Assembly (NCBI GenBank): GCA_035534455.1
Contig: DATLRV010000036.1
Location: 1 to 47,622, forward strand
DNA: 47,622 nt
Source: JAJYVT01 sp035534455
GTDB taxonomy: Bacteria; Actinomycetota; Acidimicrobiia; Acidimicrobiales; RAAP-2
Reading direction: 5' to 3'
The position numbers were made by a program, and so were the translations under genes. Positions within the stretch are counted from its first letter, which is position 1; every line of letters begins with the position of its first letter. The notes beneath the pieces are model-generated. The model was not told where the DNA came from, made no database searches, and was given only the letters and a program-made list of their open reading frames with translations. Of the stretch, positions 10,551 to 18,175 are shown one piece after another.

Positions 10551-11054
10551 ATGCGGCTACGGCTGGTGCAGCACGAGGACGCCGAGGCGATCCGGGCCAT
10601 CTACAACCACGAGGTGGCCTCGGGCACCAACACGTTCGACCTCGTCACCCGATCGCTGCGGGACCAGGAGACCTGGATCGAGCGCCACCGGGGGGCGCAC
10701 CCGGCGATCGTCGCCGTGGAGCACGACGCCGAGGGGGGCGCCGAGGACGTCCTCGGCTTTGCGGTCGTCTCGCCGTTTCGCGACCGTGCCGCCTACGCGA
10801 CGACCGTCGAGGACTCGGTCTACGTCCACACGGATCGCCGCGGCGCGGGCGTCGGCCGGATGCTCCTCGACGAACTGCTACACCTGGCTGCGGGCCACGG
10901 CTTCCACACGGTGATCGCCCGGATCTCCTCGGAGAACGAGGCCTCGGTCCGTCTCCACCGTGCCTGCGGGTTCGAGGTCGTGGGCGTCGAGCGGGAGGTC
11001 GGCCGCAAGCACGGCCGCTGGCTCGACGTCGTCGAGCTGCAGAAGATGCTCTGA
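10551..11054 (+). CDS. GNAT family N-acetyltransferase, phosphinothricin-acetyltransferase-like
   Basis: The 167-residue protein is one GNAT fold that would transfer an acetyl group from acetyl-CoA to a small amine. The opening RLRLVQHEDAEAIRAIYNHEV and the segment SVYVHTDRRGAGVGRMLLDE are typical of the PAT (phosphinothricin/methionine sulfoximine) subgroup; the second holds the CoA pyrophosphate-binding R-x-x-G-x-G/A loop. A later part, SENEASVRLHRACGFEVVGV, is the usual C-terminal GNAT helix-strand. I chose the ATG at 10551 rather than an upstream ATG at 10518 because homology starts there and a -10-like box is placed for a leaderless message. The true substrate is unknown. Confidence 0.88.
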   Translation: MRLRLVQHEDAEAIRAIYNHEVASGTNTFDLVTRSLRDQETWIERHRGAHPAIVAVEHDAEGGAEDVLGFAVVSPFRDRAAYATTVEDSVYVHTDRRGAGVGRMLLDELLHLAAGHGFHTVIARISSENEASVRLHRACGFEVVGVEREVGRKHGRWLDVVELQKML

Positions 11055-11059
11055 CCCGC

Positions 11060-12775
11060 CTACGCCGCCGAGCGGGCGAGCGCGACGCCCGAGGGGTCCG
11101 CCCACGAGCTCGACCATCTCCCGATGGGGGCGACGAGCACCACCAGCAGCACCATGAGCGCGGCGGCGACCGCTGCGGGGTTGTAGTGGATGAGCTCGTC
11201 GAGCAGGGTGCGGCCCCCGGGAAGCCCGATGAACGGGGAGAGGGCCGAGACCGCGACCAGGACGGCCCGCAACTTGCCGGCGGCAATCGGGGCGAGGAGC
11301 ACCACGCCCCAGGTCAGGTACCACGGCTGGACGACCGGGCCGAGCACTACGAAGAGCAGCATGCTGATCCCCATCGCGCGCACCGCTCCGAACCGGTCGG
11401 TGCGGACGAGCAGGTAGACGGAGAGGCCGGCGGCGGCGGCGAGCCCGAGGACCCGGGTGACCGACAGGACGCTCGCCAGCGGCACGGCGGTGAGCCCGAC
11501 CGTGTGGAGCGCCCCGGAGAGGAGCATGCCGACCCCGGTCGCCGGCGCGAGCCAGCTGCGCACCGTGCCGGGGGTGTCGAGGTTTCCGATCCAGCCGATG
11601 CCCAGCCCGCTCACCACCGACAGCCCGAGCACGACGGCCGTGGCGATGGCGCCGGCCTTCGCCAACGGACGGACGCGCTGTCGCCACGGCACCCCACGGC
11701 CGGCCCATTCCCAGCCGATGTAGACCACCCCGATCGCCGCGGGGACCTTGATCGCCGCGGCGAGCGCGCACAGGAGCACACCCCAGACCGGGTGTCCGGA
11801 GCGCGCGACGGTGACGCCCGCGACGAGGAGGCCGAGCATCAGGGCGTCGTTGTGCGCGGCTCCGACGAGCATGAGGATCGTGAGCGGGTTGAGGACGGCC
11901 ATCACGTAGACCGACCCGTGGTCCTTGCCGAACGAGCGGGCGAGCGTCGGGATGCACGCCGCGATGAGCACGACGCCGGCGAGCGCCGAGAGGCGCAGGA
12001 GGACGACGGTGGCAAGCACGTGGTGGAAGGTCACGCTCGCGAAGAGCCCGTCCATGAGCAGGAACAGCGGCCCGTAGGGCGCGGGCGTGTTCAGCCAGAG
12101 CGGGTCGACGGGGTTCACGTAGGGGCCCGCGCCGAGCGTGTACGGCCCGTAGTTGTACGGGTTGATGTGGTGGCTCATCATCTCGCCCTGCGCGGCGTAC
12201 GAGTAGACGTCTCGGCTGAAGATGGGCGCGATGACGAGCATGGGGATGATCCACAGGGCGAGCGTCCAACCCAGGTAGCGCACCGGCACCCCCGGGCGCC
12301 GGGCGAGGGCCTTCATGAGCCCGTACCAGACCCGTATGAGGAGGACCAAGCCGCCGTAGACCGCGACGAGCCCGAAGAGCATGAAGCTCTCCGAGGATCC
12401 GCCTGGAGGCGGCTCGCCGAAGAACCAGGTCCCCGCCATCTCCAGCTTGAACGGGGAGCTCGGCAGGGACGCGCCCACCGCGATCGAGCAGAGGGCGAGG
12501 AACCCGAGGAGCGCGGGGCGCCGGAGGAACTGCCAGCCCTCGGGCTCGCCGTCGCCGGGCTGCACCCGGTCCGCCAGCATCGACGCGGGCAGCACCCGGA
12601 CCTTGACCATCTCGAGGCGCACCGCCAGGCGGTCCGCCGCCGCGCCCATGCGCGCCGTGCGGTCGAGCGCCTTGGAGCGCTGCTGCTCGAACGTGCTCCG
12701 AAGGCGACTCGTCGCGCCAGCCACTTCTTCGACGGGGGGGCCGTCGGTCACTCGACCGCTCTCGACCTCTCGCAC
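11060..12775 (-). CDS. GT-C polyprenyl-phosphate-dependent mannosyltransferase (MptB-like) membrane protein
   Basis: A 571-residue protein with about a dozen hydrophobic segments from residue 88 to the C terminus. It resembles the actinobacterial alpha-1,6-mannosyltransferases MptA/MptB, which use polyprenyl-phosphate-mannose outside the membrane to build lipomannan and related glycans. The supporting signature is the first extracytoplasmic loop, FSRDVYSYAAQGEMMSHHIN, followed by NPYNYGP: an acidic residue after an Arg, then a Tyr/Pro-rich segment, as in GT-C enzymes. The first 75 residues are charged, cytoplasmic and partly helical. The GTG at 12775 is the longest start; a GTG eight codons further in is possible. 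The acceptor cannot be deduced here. Confidence 0.82.
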   Translation of the reverse strand: MREVESGRVTDGPPVEEVAGATSRLRSTFEQQRSKALDRTARMGAAADRLAVRLEMVKVRVLPASMLADRVQPGDGEPEGWQFLRRPALLGFLALCSIAVGASLPSSPFKLEMAGTWFFGEPPPGGSSESFMLFGLVAVYGGLVLLIRVWYGLMKALARRPGVPVRYLGWTLALWIIPMLVIAPIFSRDVYSYAAQGEMMSHHINPYNYGPYTLGAGPYVNPVDPLWLNTPAPYGPLFLLMDGLFASVTFHHVLATVVLLRLSALAGVVLIAACIPTLARSFGKDHGSVYVMAVLNPLTILMLVGAAHNDALMLGLLVAGVTVARSGHPVWGVLLCALAAAIKVPAAIGVVYIGWEWAGRGVPWRQRVRPLAKAGAIATAVVLGLSVVSGLGIGWIGNLDTPGTVRSWLAPATGVGMLLSGALHTVGLTAVPLASVLSVTRVLGLAAAAGLSVYLLVRTDRFGAVRAMGISMLLFVVLGPVVQPWYLTWGVVLLAPIAAGKLRAVLVAVSALSPFIGLPGGRTLLDELIHYNPAAVAAALMVLLVVLVAPIGRWSSSWADPSGVALARSAA

Positions 12776-13190
12776 GACGTCGCCGACCTCACCTGTTCAT
12801 CGAGGCGGACCCGCCGCCGAAAGCTGGTTGGTTCTTCGATGCGATTCCGGACTGCGCGGCACCGTTGCAGCCCCGTTCGCCAGACCCTAGGCCATCGGGC
12901 GACGCCGACACCGTCGCCGGTGGCCGTGGAAGCACGCCTGGCGGGCCGAGAGCTTCGGCCGTTGCGTCACGGACATTGTAACCGGATACCGACAACCGGC
13001 AAATACCCAGCACACAATCCGGACAGTCCACCCCGTCTCCCCGTCTCCCCGGGGCACCTCGACACCGGCGACCCTCTTCGCGTGCTCGACCACCGTCGCC
13101 GGGCCGCACGCCGGCGGCCGGGCGGGACCTTGGTCCCCTGGTTGCCGGACTTTCGACTCTGCGTTCCCAGCGAGGCCGCCTCAGACTCGG
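12776..13190. other. 415-bp divergent intergenic region
   Basis: The gap between the outward-facing mannosyltransferase and SGNH hydrolase genes has no convincing gene. A promoter-like element for the mannosyltransferase lies near 12975-13002. The plus-strand half shows no clear promoter for the hydrolase. Confidence 0.5.
12975..13002 (-). promoter_or_regulatory. Predicted promoter of the mannosyltransferase gene
   Basis: On the minus strand TTGCCG (12997-13002) and TACAAT (12975-12980) are 16 bases apart. The -10 box matches five of six consensus bases. It would give a leader of about 190 bases. Confidence 0.5.
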
Positions 13191-14264
13191 ATGGTGAGTG
13201 CGCTACCCGTGGCGGCCCGAAGGTCGCGCGTCTCGTCCGGACCAGAGGTCGCGCACGGCGCTCGTGTCGCCCGCGAGCTGGGACCGGTGCTCTGCGCCGT
13301 GCTGGCACTTGCCCTGTCCTTCACCGGACTGGCGCCGGCGGCGGCGGGTGCGCCGTCGGCGGCCCTCGCCGCGAGGCCCGCCCCGGGAGGTCCCGGCGTT
13401 CCGCCGATTCCCGGAGCCACCGCCGAGGGGCCCTTCTACCTCGCCGTCGGTGCCTCGGAGTCCCTTGGTGTGCAGCCGCGCCGAGACGTGGCGGGTGATC
13501 ACGGGGAGGAGGCACGCGGGGACTACTCCCACGCCGGCGCGCCGACCCGTCTCGGCTACGCCAACGACGTGGTCCGAGCCGAACGATCGCGCTGGCCCGG
13601 ACTGCACCTGGTCCAACTGGGCTGCTCCGGCATCACCGCACAGGGCTCGGTCGACGGGGCGGGGCCGTGCGCCTACCCGGCGGGGTCGCAGGTCGCCACA
13701 GCTGTCCAATTCCTGCGCGCCCACAAGGGCGGGACCGTCCTTGCCTCCGTCGATCTCGGGTACAACGATCTGTGGCCCTGCCTGGTCCATCGCCGAGTGA
13801 ACCGGGTGTGCGTGCACGCGACGTTCCGAGCGGTTCGTCAGGTCATCCCCGAGATCCTCCGGCGGCTCCGGGCCGCAGGGGGCCGCCGGACGGTGATCGT
13901 CGGGCTCGAGCACAACGATCCCGTCTTGGCCGACTGGCTGCATCGCGGTCCCGGACGCACGTTCGCCGAGCGCACGATCCCGATCCTTCGCAAGTTCAAC
14001 CAGGAGCTTTCCAAGCTCTACCGGGCGGGCGGGGGCGAAGTCGCCAACGTCCCGAGGCTCTGGCGCGTCGGGAGCTCGCACATGGTGCCGCTGGCAGGGC
14101 ATGGGCAGGTGCCGGCGGACGTCGCCACCGTGTGCAAGGACAGCTGGGCATGCTCGTTGGGCAACGTCCACCCCAACGCCGCCGGGTACCGGAAGATCGC
14201 CGCCGCGATCACCGCCGCCATCGCCAGTCGGCCGGCCGACCGTCGCCCACGCGCCGAGGGCTGA
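13191..14264 (+). CDS. Exported SGNH/GDSL-type hydrolase
   Basis: The 357-residue protein has a signal-like or anchor helix at residues 31-52 (GPVLCAVLALALSFTGLAPA), so it is probably secreted. The mature part has an SGNH hydrolase pattern: block I as YLAVGASESLG with a candidate serine at residue 89, a block III-like DLGYNDLW with Asn192, and a C-terminal NVHPNAAGYRKIA with His327. The Asp of the usual DxxH is Asn here. Cysteines at about 145, 160, 197 and 208 suggest disulfides. Members act on esters of lipids or sugars; the substrate is not predictable. It stands alone, ahead of a candidate terminator and opposite tRNA-Tyr. Confidence 0.8.
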   Translation: MVSALPVAARRSRVSSGPEVAHGARVARELGPVLCAVLALALSFTGLAPAAAGAPSAALAARPAPGGPGVPPIPGATAEGPFYLAVGASESLGVQPRRDVAGDHGEEARGDYSHAGAPTRLGYANDVVRAERSRWPGLHLVQLGCSGITAQGSVDGAGPCAYPAGSQVATAVQFLRAHKGGTVLASVDLGYNDLWPCLVHRRVNRVCVHATFRAVRQVIPEILRRLRAAGGRRTVIVGLEHNDPVLADWLHRGPGRTFAERTIPILRKFNQELSKLYRAGGGEVANVPRLWRVGSSHMVPLAGHGQVPADVATVCKDSWACSLGNVHPNAAGYRKIAAAITAAIASRPADRRPRAEG

Positions 14265-14325
14265 GTGCCGCATGGTCGAGGAGTCCGGGCCACGACGCCG
14301 GAGCGACGTCGGATGCGCCCGGGCT

Positions 14326-14390
14326 CCCGGCGTTTCCGCGGGAACGTCGGGTACGCCTGGCGTTCCCGGTGTTTCCGCGGGAACGTCGGG
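14326..14390. repeat. Intergenic 39-bp repeat, two close copies plus a weak third
   Basis: Two 26-bp cores at 14326-14351 and 14365-14390 differ at a single base and are 39 bases apart. Each contains TTTCCGCGGGAA, which can fold on itself. A more diverged unit precedes them at about 14290-14325. The element lies between the SGNH gene and the convergent tRNA-Tyr and has no plausible reading frame of its own. Confidence 0.85.
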
Positions 14391-14491
14391 CTGGGCCCAC
14401 CACATCCCGTCTGTCCGCCGTCCGCTCCAGATCCGACGACGCCTGAGGGCCGCCCGCCGAGTGAGCCGAGCGAGGAGGGATCCAGTCGGAC

Positions 14492-14514
14492 GCCGGCGAT
14501 TGCCGACAATTTTT
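14492..14514 (+). terminator. Predicted intrinsic terminator after the SGNH gene region
   Basis: Stem GCCGGC (14492-14497) pairs with GCCGAC (14502-14507) with one G-T pair around the loop GATT, followed by AATTTTT. It is oriented to stop plus-strand transcription just before the oppositely oriented tRNA-Tyr gene. Confidence 0.6.
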
Positions 14515-14515
14515 G

Positions 14516-14601
14516 TGGTGGGCCGGGGAGGATTCGAACCCCCGTAGGCTTTCGCCGACAGGTTTACAGCCTGTTTCCTTTGGCCACTCGGACACCGACC
14601 C
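14516..14601 (-). tRNA. tRNA-Tyr (anticodon GTA)
   Basis: An 86-base class II tRNA with a long variable arm. The acceptor GGGTCGG pairs with CCGGCCC, the anticodon stem ACAGG/CCTGT holds loop CTGTAAA (anticodon GTA), the T loop is TTCGAAT, and the 3' CCA is encoded. Confidence 0.97.
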
Positions 14602-14665
14602 GCCAAGGAGAGGTTATCCCAAGCACGCGCGGGGCGACCTCGCCCACCCGCTCGACCTGCGGCTC

Positions 14666-14671
14666 TAGGGT
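14666..14671 (+). promoter_or_regulatory. -10 box of a predicted leaderless promoter (yajQ)
   Basis: TAGGGT ends six bases before the ATG at 14678. The intervening GGAGTC could also act as a short ribosome binding site, so this gene is ambiguous between the two modes. Confidence 0.5.
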
Positions 14672-14677
14672 GGAGTC

Positions 14678-15166
14678 ATGCCGAGCTTCGACATCGTGTC
14701 CGAGGTGGACATGCAAGAGGTGCGCAACGCCGTCGACCAGGCGAACCGGGAGGCGTCGACGCGCTTCGACTTCAAGGGGACCGAGTCCCGGATCGAGCTC
14801 GGGACCGGGGACATGACGCTTCATTCGTCGACCGAGGACCGCCTCGGCGCCCTCCGACAGGTGCTCGAGGAGAAGCTCGTCCGCCGGCAGGTCTCCCTGA
14901 AGGCCCTCGACCCAGGGAAGGTCGAGGAGGCGTCCAAGGGCGCTGCGAGGCAACGGATCGCGATCCGCGCGGGGATCTCCCAGGACAACGCCAAGAAGCT
15001 GCACAAGTTCGTGAAGGACCTCAACTTGAAGGGTGTCGCATCGCAGACCCAGGGCGACCAGGTCCGGGTTTCAGGGAAGAAGCGCGACGACCTTCAAGCG
15101 GTGATCGCTTCGTGCAAAGCCGAGGACTTCGGCATCCCGCTGCAGTTCGAGAACTTCCGCGACTGA
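14678..15166 (+). CDS. YajQ family nucleotide-binding protein
   Basis: A 162-residue YajQ (UPF0234) protein made of two ferredoxin-like domains. The start MPSFDIVSEVDMQEVRNAVD and the segment RFDFKGTESRIEL are highly characteristic, as is the C-terminal DFGIPLQFENFRD. Family members bind nucleotides, with cyclic di-GMP binding shown for some proteobacterial homologues that work with LysR regulators; whether this one does is unknown. It sits alone, divergent from tRNA-Tyr and convergent with the GtrA gene. Confidence 0.93.
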   Translation: MPSFDIVSEVDMQEVRNAVDQANREASTRFDFKGTESRIELGTGDMTLHSSTEDRLGALRQVLEEKLVRRQVSLKALDPGKVEEASKGAARQRIAIRAGISQDNAKKLHKFVKDLNLKGVASQTQGDQVRVSGKKRDDLQAVIASCKAEDFGIPLQFENFRD

Positions 15167-15198
15167 CCCTCGCGGGAACGGCTCGGTGCGGCCGCTCT

Positions 15199-15756
15199 TC
15201 AGCGCACGACGGCGGTGTCGTCGTCGGGCCGGACGGCCGTGCCCCCCTCGGTGCGCTCCGCCTCGAGGTGCTCGGCGATCTCGTCGGCGAGCGTCGGCAC
15301 TTTGAACGTGCGGTTGAAGACCATCAGCTTCAGCACCCAGAAGATGCCGAAGGACATCACGTTCGCGAAGAGGACCAGCGCCGTCAGCTCGAGGTGGTGG
15401 TGAGCGGCGAGGTCCCACCGTTGCCCCAGGTAACGGGCCACGCTCGCGCCGACCATGGAGAACGCAATGCTGGCGATCGACATCACCCAGAAAGGGAGCA
15501 CCTCTTTGACGAGACGGGAGCGGCCAGACTTTCCCCAGGCCCACCGGCGGTTGAGCCAGTAGGAGGGGAAGGCGGCGACCACGTTGGCGAAGATCGTGCT
15601 CGGCACTTCGGTCCACAGCCGGAGCACGCCGAAGACGATGCCGAGCACGAAGAGCGAGACGGCCGTGGAGATGACCGACGTCATCGTGTAACGGAAGATC
15701 TTTCGCCCCTGAGGCGTGTGCAACCACGCCCAGATCGTCTCGAGGAGCTGGGGCAT
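15199..15756 (-). CDS. GtrA family membrane protein
   Basis: A 185-residue protein with four predicted membrane helices (about residues 23-45, 50-70, 88-110 and 122-145), the size and topology of GtrA. GtrA proteins are thought to help move lipid-linked sugars across the membrane or to accompany polysaccharide glycosyltransferases. Typical segments are KIFRYTMTSVISTAVSLFV and PSYWLNRRWAWG, the second being the strongest family signature. The ATG at 15756 has AGGTGG seven bases upstream. The cytoplasmic tail of about 35 residues is acidic. The nearby mannosyltransferase fits a role in glycan export, but the link is only by proximity. Confidence 0.87.
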   Translation of the reverse strand: MPQLLETIWAWLHTPQGRKIFRYTMTSVISTAVSLFVLGIVFGVLRLWTEVPSTIFANVVAAFPSYWLNRRWAWGKSGRSRLVKEVLPFWVMSIASIAFSMVGASVARYLGQRWDLAAHHHLELTALVLFANVMSFGIFWVLKLMVFNRTFKVPTLADEIAEHLEAERTEGGTAVRPDDDTAVVR

Positions 15757-15887
15757 CGAGATGCCACCTTACCCGTCGGGCGCCTTCGGGAACGTGCCGG
15801 CCCGAACTGTGCCGGGGCACTCCGCCGCGCCATGTCGACCGGCCGGGCCGACCCTCACGGTGCGCAGCGCGCCGAGCTCCTGCCAAC

Positions 15888-16745
15888 ATGGCCACCGTGA
15901 GCGACGCCCTCGACCTTCTCGTCCACCTGCTGGACCTCGAGCCGATCGAGGTGAACATCTTCCGTGGCACCCAACCCGACGAGGAGCGCCAGCGGGTCTT
16001 CGGCGGGCAGGTGGCGGCCCAGGCGCTCATGGCTGCCGGTCGCACGGTGGAGCACGGGAAGGTCCACTCGCTCCACTCCTACTTCCTGCGACCCGGCGAC
16101 CCGTCCGTGCCGATCCTCTACGAGGTGGACCGGATCCGCGACGGCCGCTCCTTCACGACGCGGCGGGTGGTCGCCGTCCAGCACGGCCGCGCGATCTTCA
16201 ACCTCTCCACCTCGTTCCACGACGACGAGCCGGGCTTCGAGCACCAGTTCGACATGCCCGATGCGCCGGATCCCGAGACCCTGCCGACGGTCACCGAACG
16301 GCTGGAGCCCTGGCGCGAGGAGCTCGGTGAGTGGTTCGACCGTCCCCGCCCGATCGACCAGCGTCACATCGGCGAGCTGCCGTGGTTGCGGCGCGAGCCC
16401 CGCGAGCCTTACCAGCGTCTGTGGATCCGGGCCGACGGCCAGCTGGCCGACGACCCGCTGCTCCACGCGTGCGTGGCCACGTACGCCTCGGACCTCTCGC
16501 TGTTCGACACGATCATCCACCCGCACGCGGTCCGCTGGGGCGACCCGACGTTCATGGCCGCGAGCCTCGACCACTGCATGTGGTTCCACCGGGCATTCCG
16601 CGCCGATGAGTGGCTCCTGTTCGACACCGACTCCCCCGTGGCGGCCGGCGGCCGGGGACTCGCGAGAGGCTTCCTCTTCGACCGCAGCGGTCGCCTCGTC
16701 GTGTCGATGGTCCAAGAGGGTCTCGTCCGCATGCGGACCCCCTGA
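15888..16745 (+). CDS. tesB: Acyl-CoA thioesterase II (TesB type)
   Basis: The 285-residue protein has the double hot-dog arrangement of TesB, which hydrolyses acyl-CoA to free acid and CoA. The N-terminal half carries RVFGGQVAAQALMAAGRTV and HSLHSYFLRPGDPSVPI. The C-terminal half has YASDLSLFDTII, with the catalytic-region Asp, and ASLDHCMWFHR. Length matches the family. The ATG at 15888 is the first reasonable start. It is convergent with citrate synthase, with only nine bases between them. Preferred chain length is not visible from sequence. Confidence 0.93.
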   Translation: MATVSDALDLLVHLLDLEPIEVNIFRGTQPDEERQRVFGGQVAAQALMAAGRTVEHGKVHSLHSYFLRPGDPSVPILYEVDRIRDGRSFTTRRVVAVQHGRAIFNLSTSFHDDEPGFEHQFDMPDAPDPETLPTVTERLEPWREELGEWFDRPRPIDQRHIGELPWLRREPREPYQRLWIRADGQLADDPLLHACVATYASDLSLFDTIIHPHAVRWGDPTFMAASLDHCMWFHRAFRADEWLLFDTDSPVAAGGRGLARGFLFDRSGRLVVSMVQEGLVRMRTP

Positions 16746-16754
16746 GGACCCGCG

Positions 16755-18038
16755 TCAGCTGGCCGCGCGCTCGGCCATCGTGACGTAGTCGCGGGGTTCA
16801 GGGCCGATGTAGAGCTGGCGGGGCCGGGCGATCTTGGAGTCCTGGTCGAGCATCTCCTGCCAGTGCGCGAGCCATCCCGCGGTACGGGGGATCGCGAACA
16901 GGACCGGGAACATCTCGAGGGGGAACCCCATTGCCTGGTAGATGAGGCCGGAGTAGAAGTCGACGTTCGGGTAGAGGCGGCGCGACGTGAAGTACTCGTC
17001 GCTGAGAGCGATCTCCTCCAGCTTCAGCGCGATGTCGAGCAGCGGGTTCTTGCCGGTGACGGCGAACACCTCTTCGGCCGTCTGCTTGATGATCTTCGCC
17101 CTGGGGTCGTAGTTCTTGTAGACGCGGTGGCCGAAGCCTTGGAGGCGGACATGGCCGTGGCCGGCCTTCACCCCGTTGACGAACGCGGGGACGTTGTCGA
17201 TCGACCCGATGTCGGTGAGCATGCGGATCACCGCCTCGTTCGCGCCGCCGTGGCGGGGCCCGTAGAGGGCGGCGCACGCCGCGGCGCAGGCAGAGTACGG
17301 GTCCGCGTGCGAGGAGCCGACCACGCGCATGGCCGTCGTCGAGCAATTCTGCTCGTGGTCGGCGTGGAGGATGAAGAGGATCTCGAGCGCCCGGGCGAGC
17401 GCGGGGTCCGCCTCGTAGCGGGGCTCGGCCACCTTCCACATCATCTGGAGGAAGTTCGCGGGGAAGTCGAGTGAGTTGTCCGGGTAGACGAAGGGCATCC
17501 CAACGCTGAACCGGTGGCACGCGGCGGCGAGGGTCGGCATCTTGGCGATCAGCCGGACGATCTGCTTCTGCCGCGAGGTCGGGTCGAAGATGTCCTTCGC
17601 GTCGAGGTAGAAGGTCGAGAGGGCTGCGACGGCCGACACGAGCATGCCCATCGGGTGCGCGTCGTAGTGGAAGCCCTCGAGGAACCGCTTGCGTACGTTC
17701 TCGTGGATGAACGTGTGGTACGTGACGTCGTGGCGCCACTCGTCGTACTGGCTCGCGGTCGGCAGCTCGCCGTGGAGCAGCAGGTACGCCACCTCGAGGT
17801 AGGTCGACTTCTCCGCGAGCTGCTCGATCGGGTAGCCGCGGTAGCGGAGGATCCCGGCTGTCCCGTCGAGGTAGGTGATCGCGCTCTCCGCCGCGGCGGT
17901 GGACATGAACCCGGGGTCCAGGAACCAGATGCCGGGGACGATCTTCGCCCACTCGGTGGCGCTCAGGCCGCCGTTGACGATCGGGATCTCGTAGGACTCG
18001 CCGTTCCGGTTGTCAGTGATCGTGATGCTCTCGGTCAC
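16755..18038 (-). CDS. gltA: Citrate synthase
   Basis: The 427-residue enzyme condenses acetyl-CoA and oxaloacetate to citrate at the TCA cycle entry. It has the bacterial type II features: TAGILRYRGYPIEQLAEKST near the N terminus, the helix with HEQNCSTTAMRVVGSSHADP, the GPRHGGANEAV loop with an active-site His, and GFGHRVYKNYDPRA with the second His. The N-terminal beta domain typical of NADH-sensitive enzymes seems short. GTG at 18038 is preceded by AGGAGG nine bases upstream. In the 137-bp gap before it lie a promoter-like pair and a perfect 14-bp palindrome. Confidence 0.97.
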   Translation of the reverse strand: MTESITITDNRNGESYEIPIVNGGLSATEWAKIVPGIWFLDPGFMSTAAAESAITYLDGTAGILRYRGYPIEQLAEKSTYLEVAYLLLHGELPTASQYDEWRHDVTYHTFIHENVRKRFLEGFHYDAHPMGMLVSAVAALSTFYLDAKDIFDPTSRQKQIVRLIAKMPTLAAACHRFSVGMPFVYPDNSLDFPANFLQMMWKVAEPRYEADPALARALEILFILHADHEQNCSTTAMRVVGSSHADPYSACAAACAALYGPRHGGANEAVIRMLTDIGSIDNVPAFVNGVKAGHGHVRLQGFGHRVYKNYDPRAKIIKQTAEEVFAVTGKNPLLDIALKLEEIALSDEYFTSRRLYPNVDFYSGLIYQAMGFPLEMFPVLFAIPRTAGWLAHWQEMLDQDSKIARPRQLYIGPEPRDYVTMAERAAS

Positions 18039-18062
18039 GAGCGAACGCCTCCTGTGGCTGTC

Positions 18063-18080
18063 CGGTCAACGCGGTCAACG
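18063..18080. promoter_or_regulatory. Direct repeat GTTGACCG ahead of gltA
   Basis: On the minus strand, GTTGACCG appears twice about nine bases apart, 25-40 bases before the gltA start codon. It could be a binding site in the leader or a pair of -35-like boxes; no matching -10 box is seen. Confidence 0.3.
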
Positions 18081-18132
18081 GACGGGGTCCGCGGGGCACC
18101 GGGTGGACCGCACCGCACACGGCGCCCACCCG

Positions 18133-18161
18133 ATCCTACGGGTCGATCGACCCCCGGTCGA
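18133..18161 (-). promoter_or_regulatory. Predicted gltA promoter overlapping a 14-bp palindrome
   Basis: On the minus strand TCGACC (18156-18161) and TAGGAT (18133-18138) are 17 bases apart. The spacer contains the perfect palindrome GGGTCGATCGACCC (18140-18153), a possible operator. The leader would be about 90 bases. Confidence 0.5.
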
Positions 18162-18175
18162 CCCCGCGCGCGAAG

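Noticed and set aside
11186..13498. Plus-strand open frame of 770 codons over the mannosyltransferase
   Set aside because: The opposite strand encodes a clear GT-C membrane protein, and the plus frame is compositionally biased (Arg, Glu, Asp, His) with no recognisable fold.
13203..14606. Minus-strand frame of 467 codons spanning the SGNH gene and tRNA-Tyr
   Set aside because: It reads through tRNA-Tyr and lies antisense to an SGNH gene with clear blocks. The apparent VPAETPG repeat is only the 39-bp DNA repeat in translation.
15838..15850. ACCGGCCGGG ahead of tesB as a third copy of the shared operator
   Set aside because: Only one half of the palindrome is kept, and short GC-rich matches of this type are expected by chance here.
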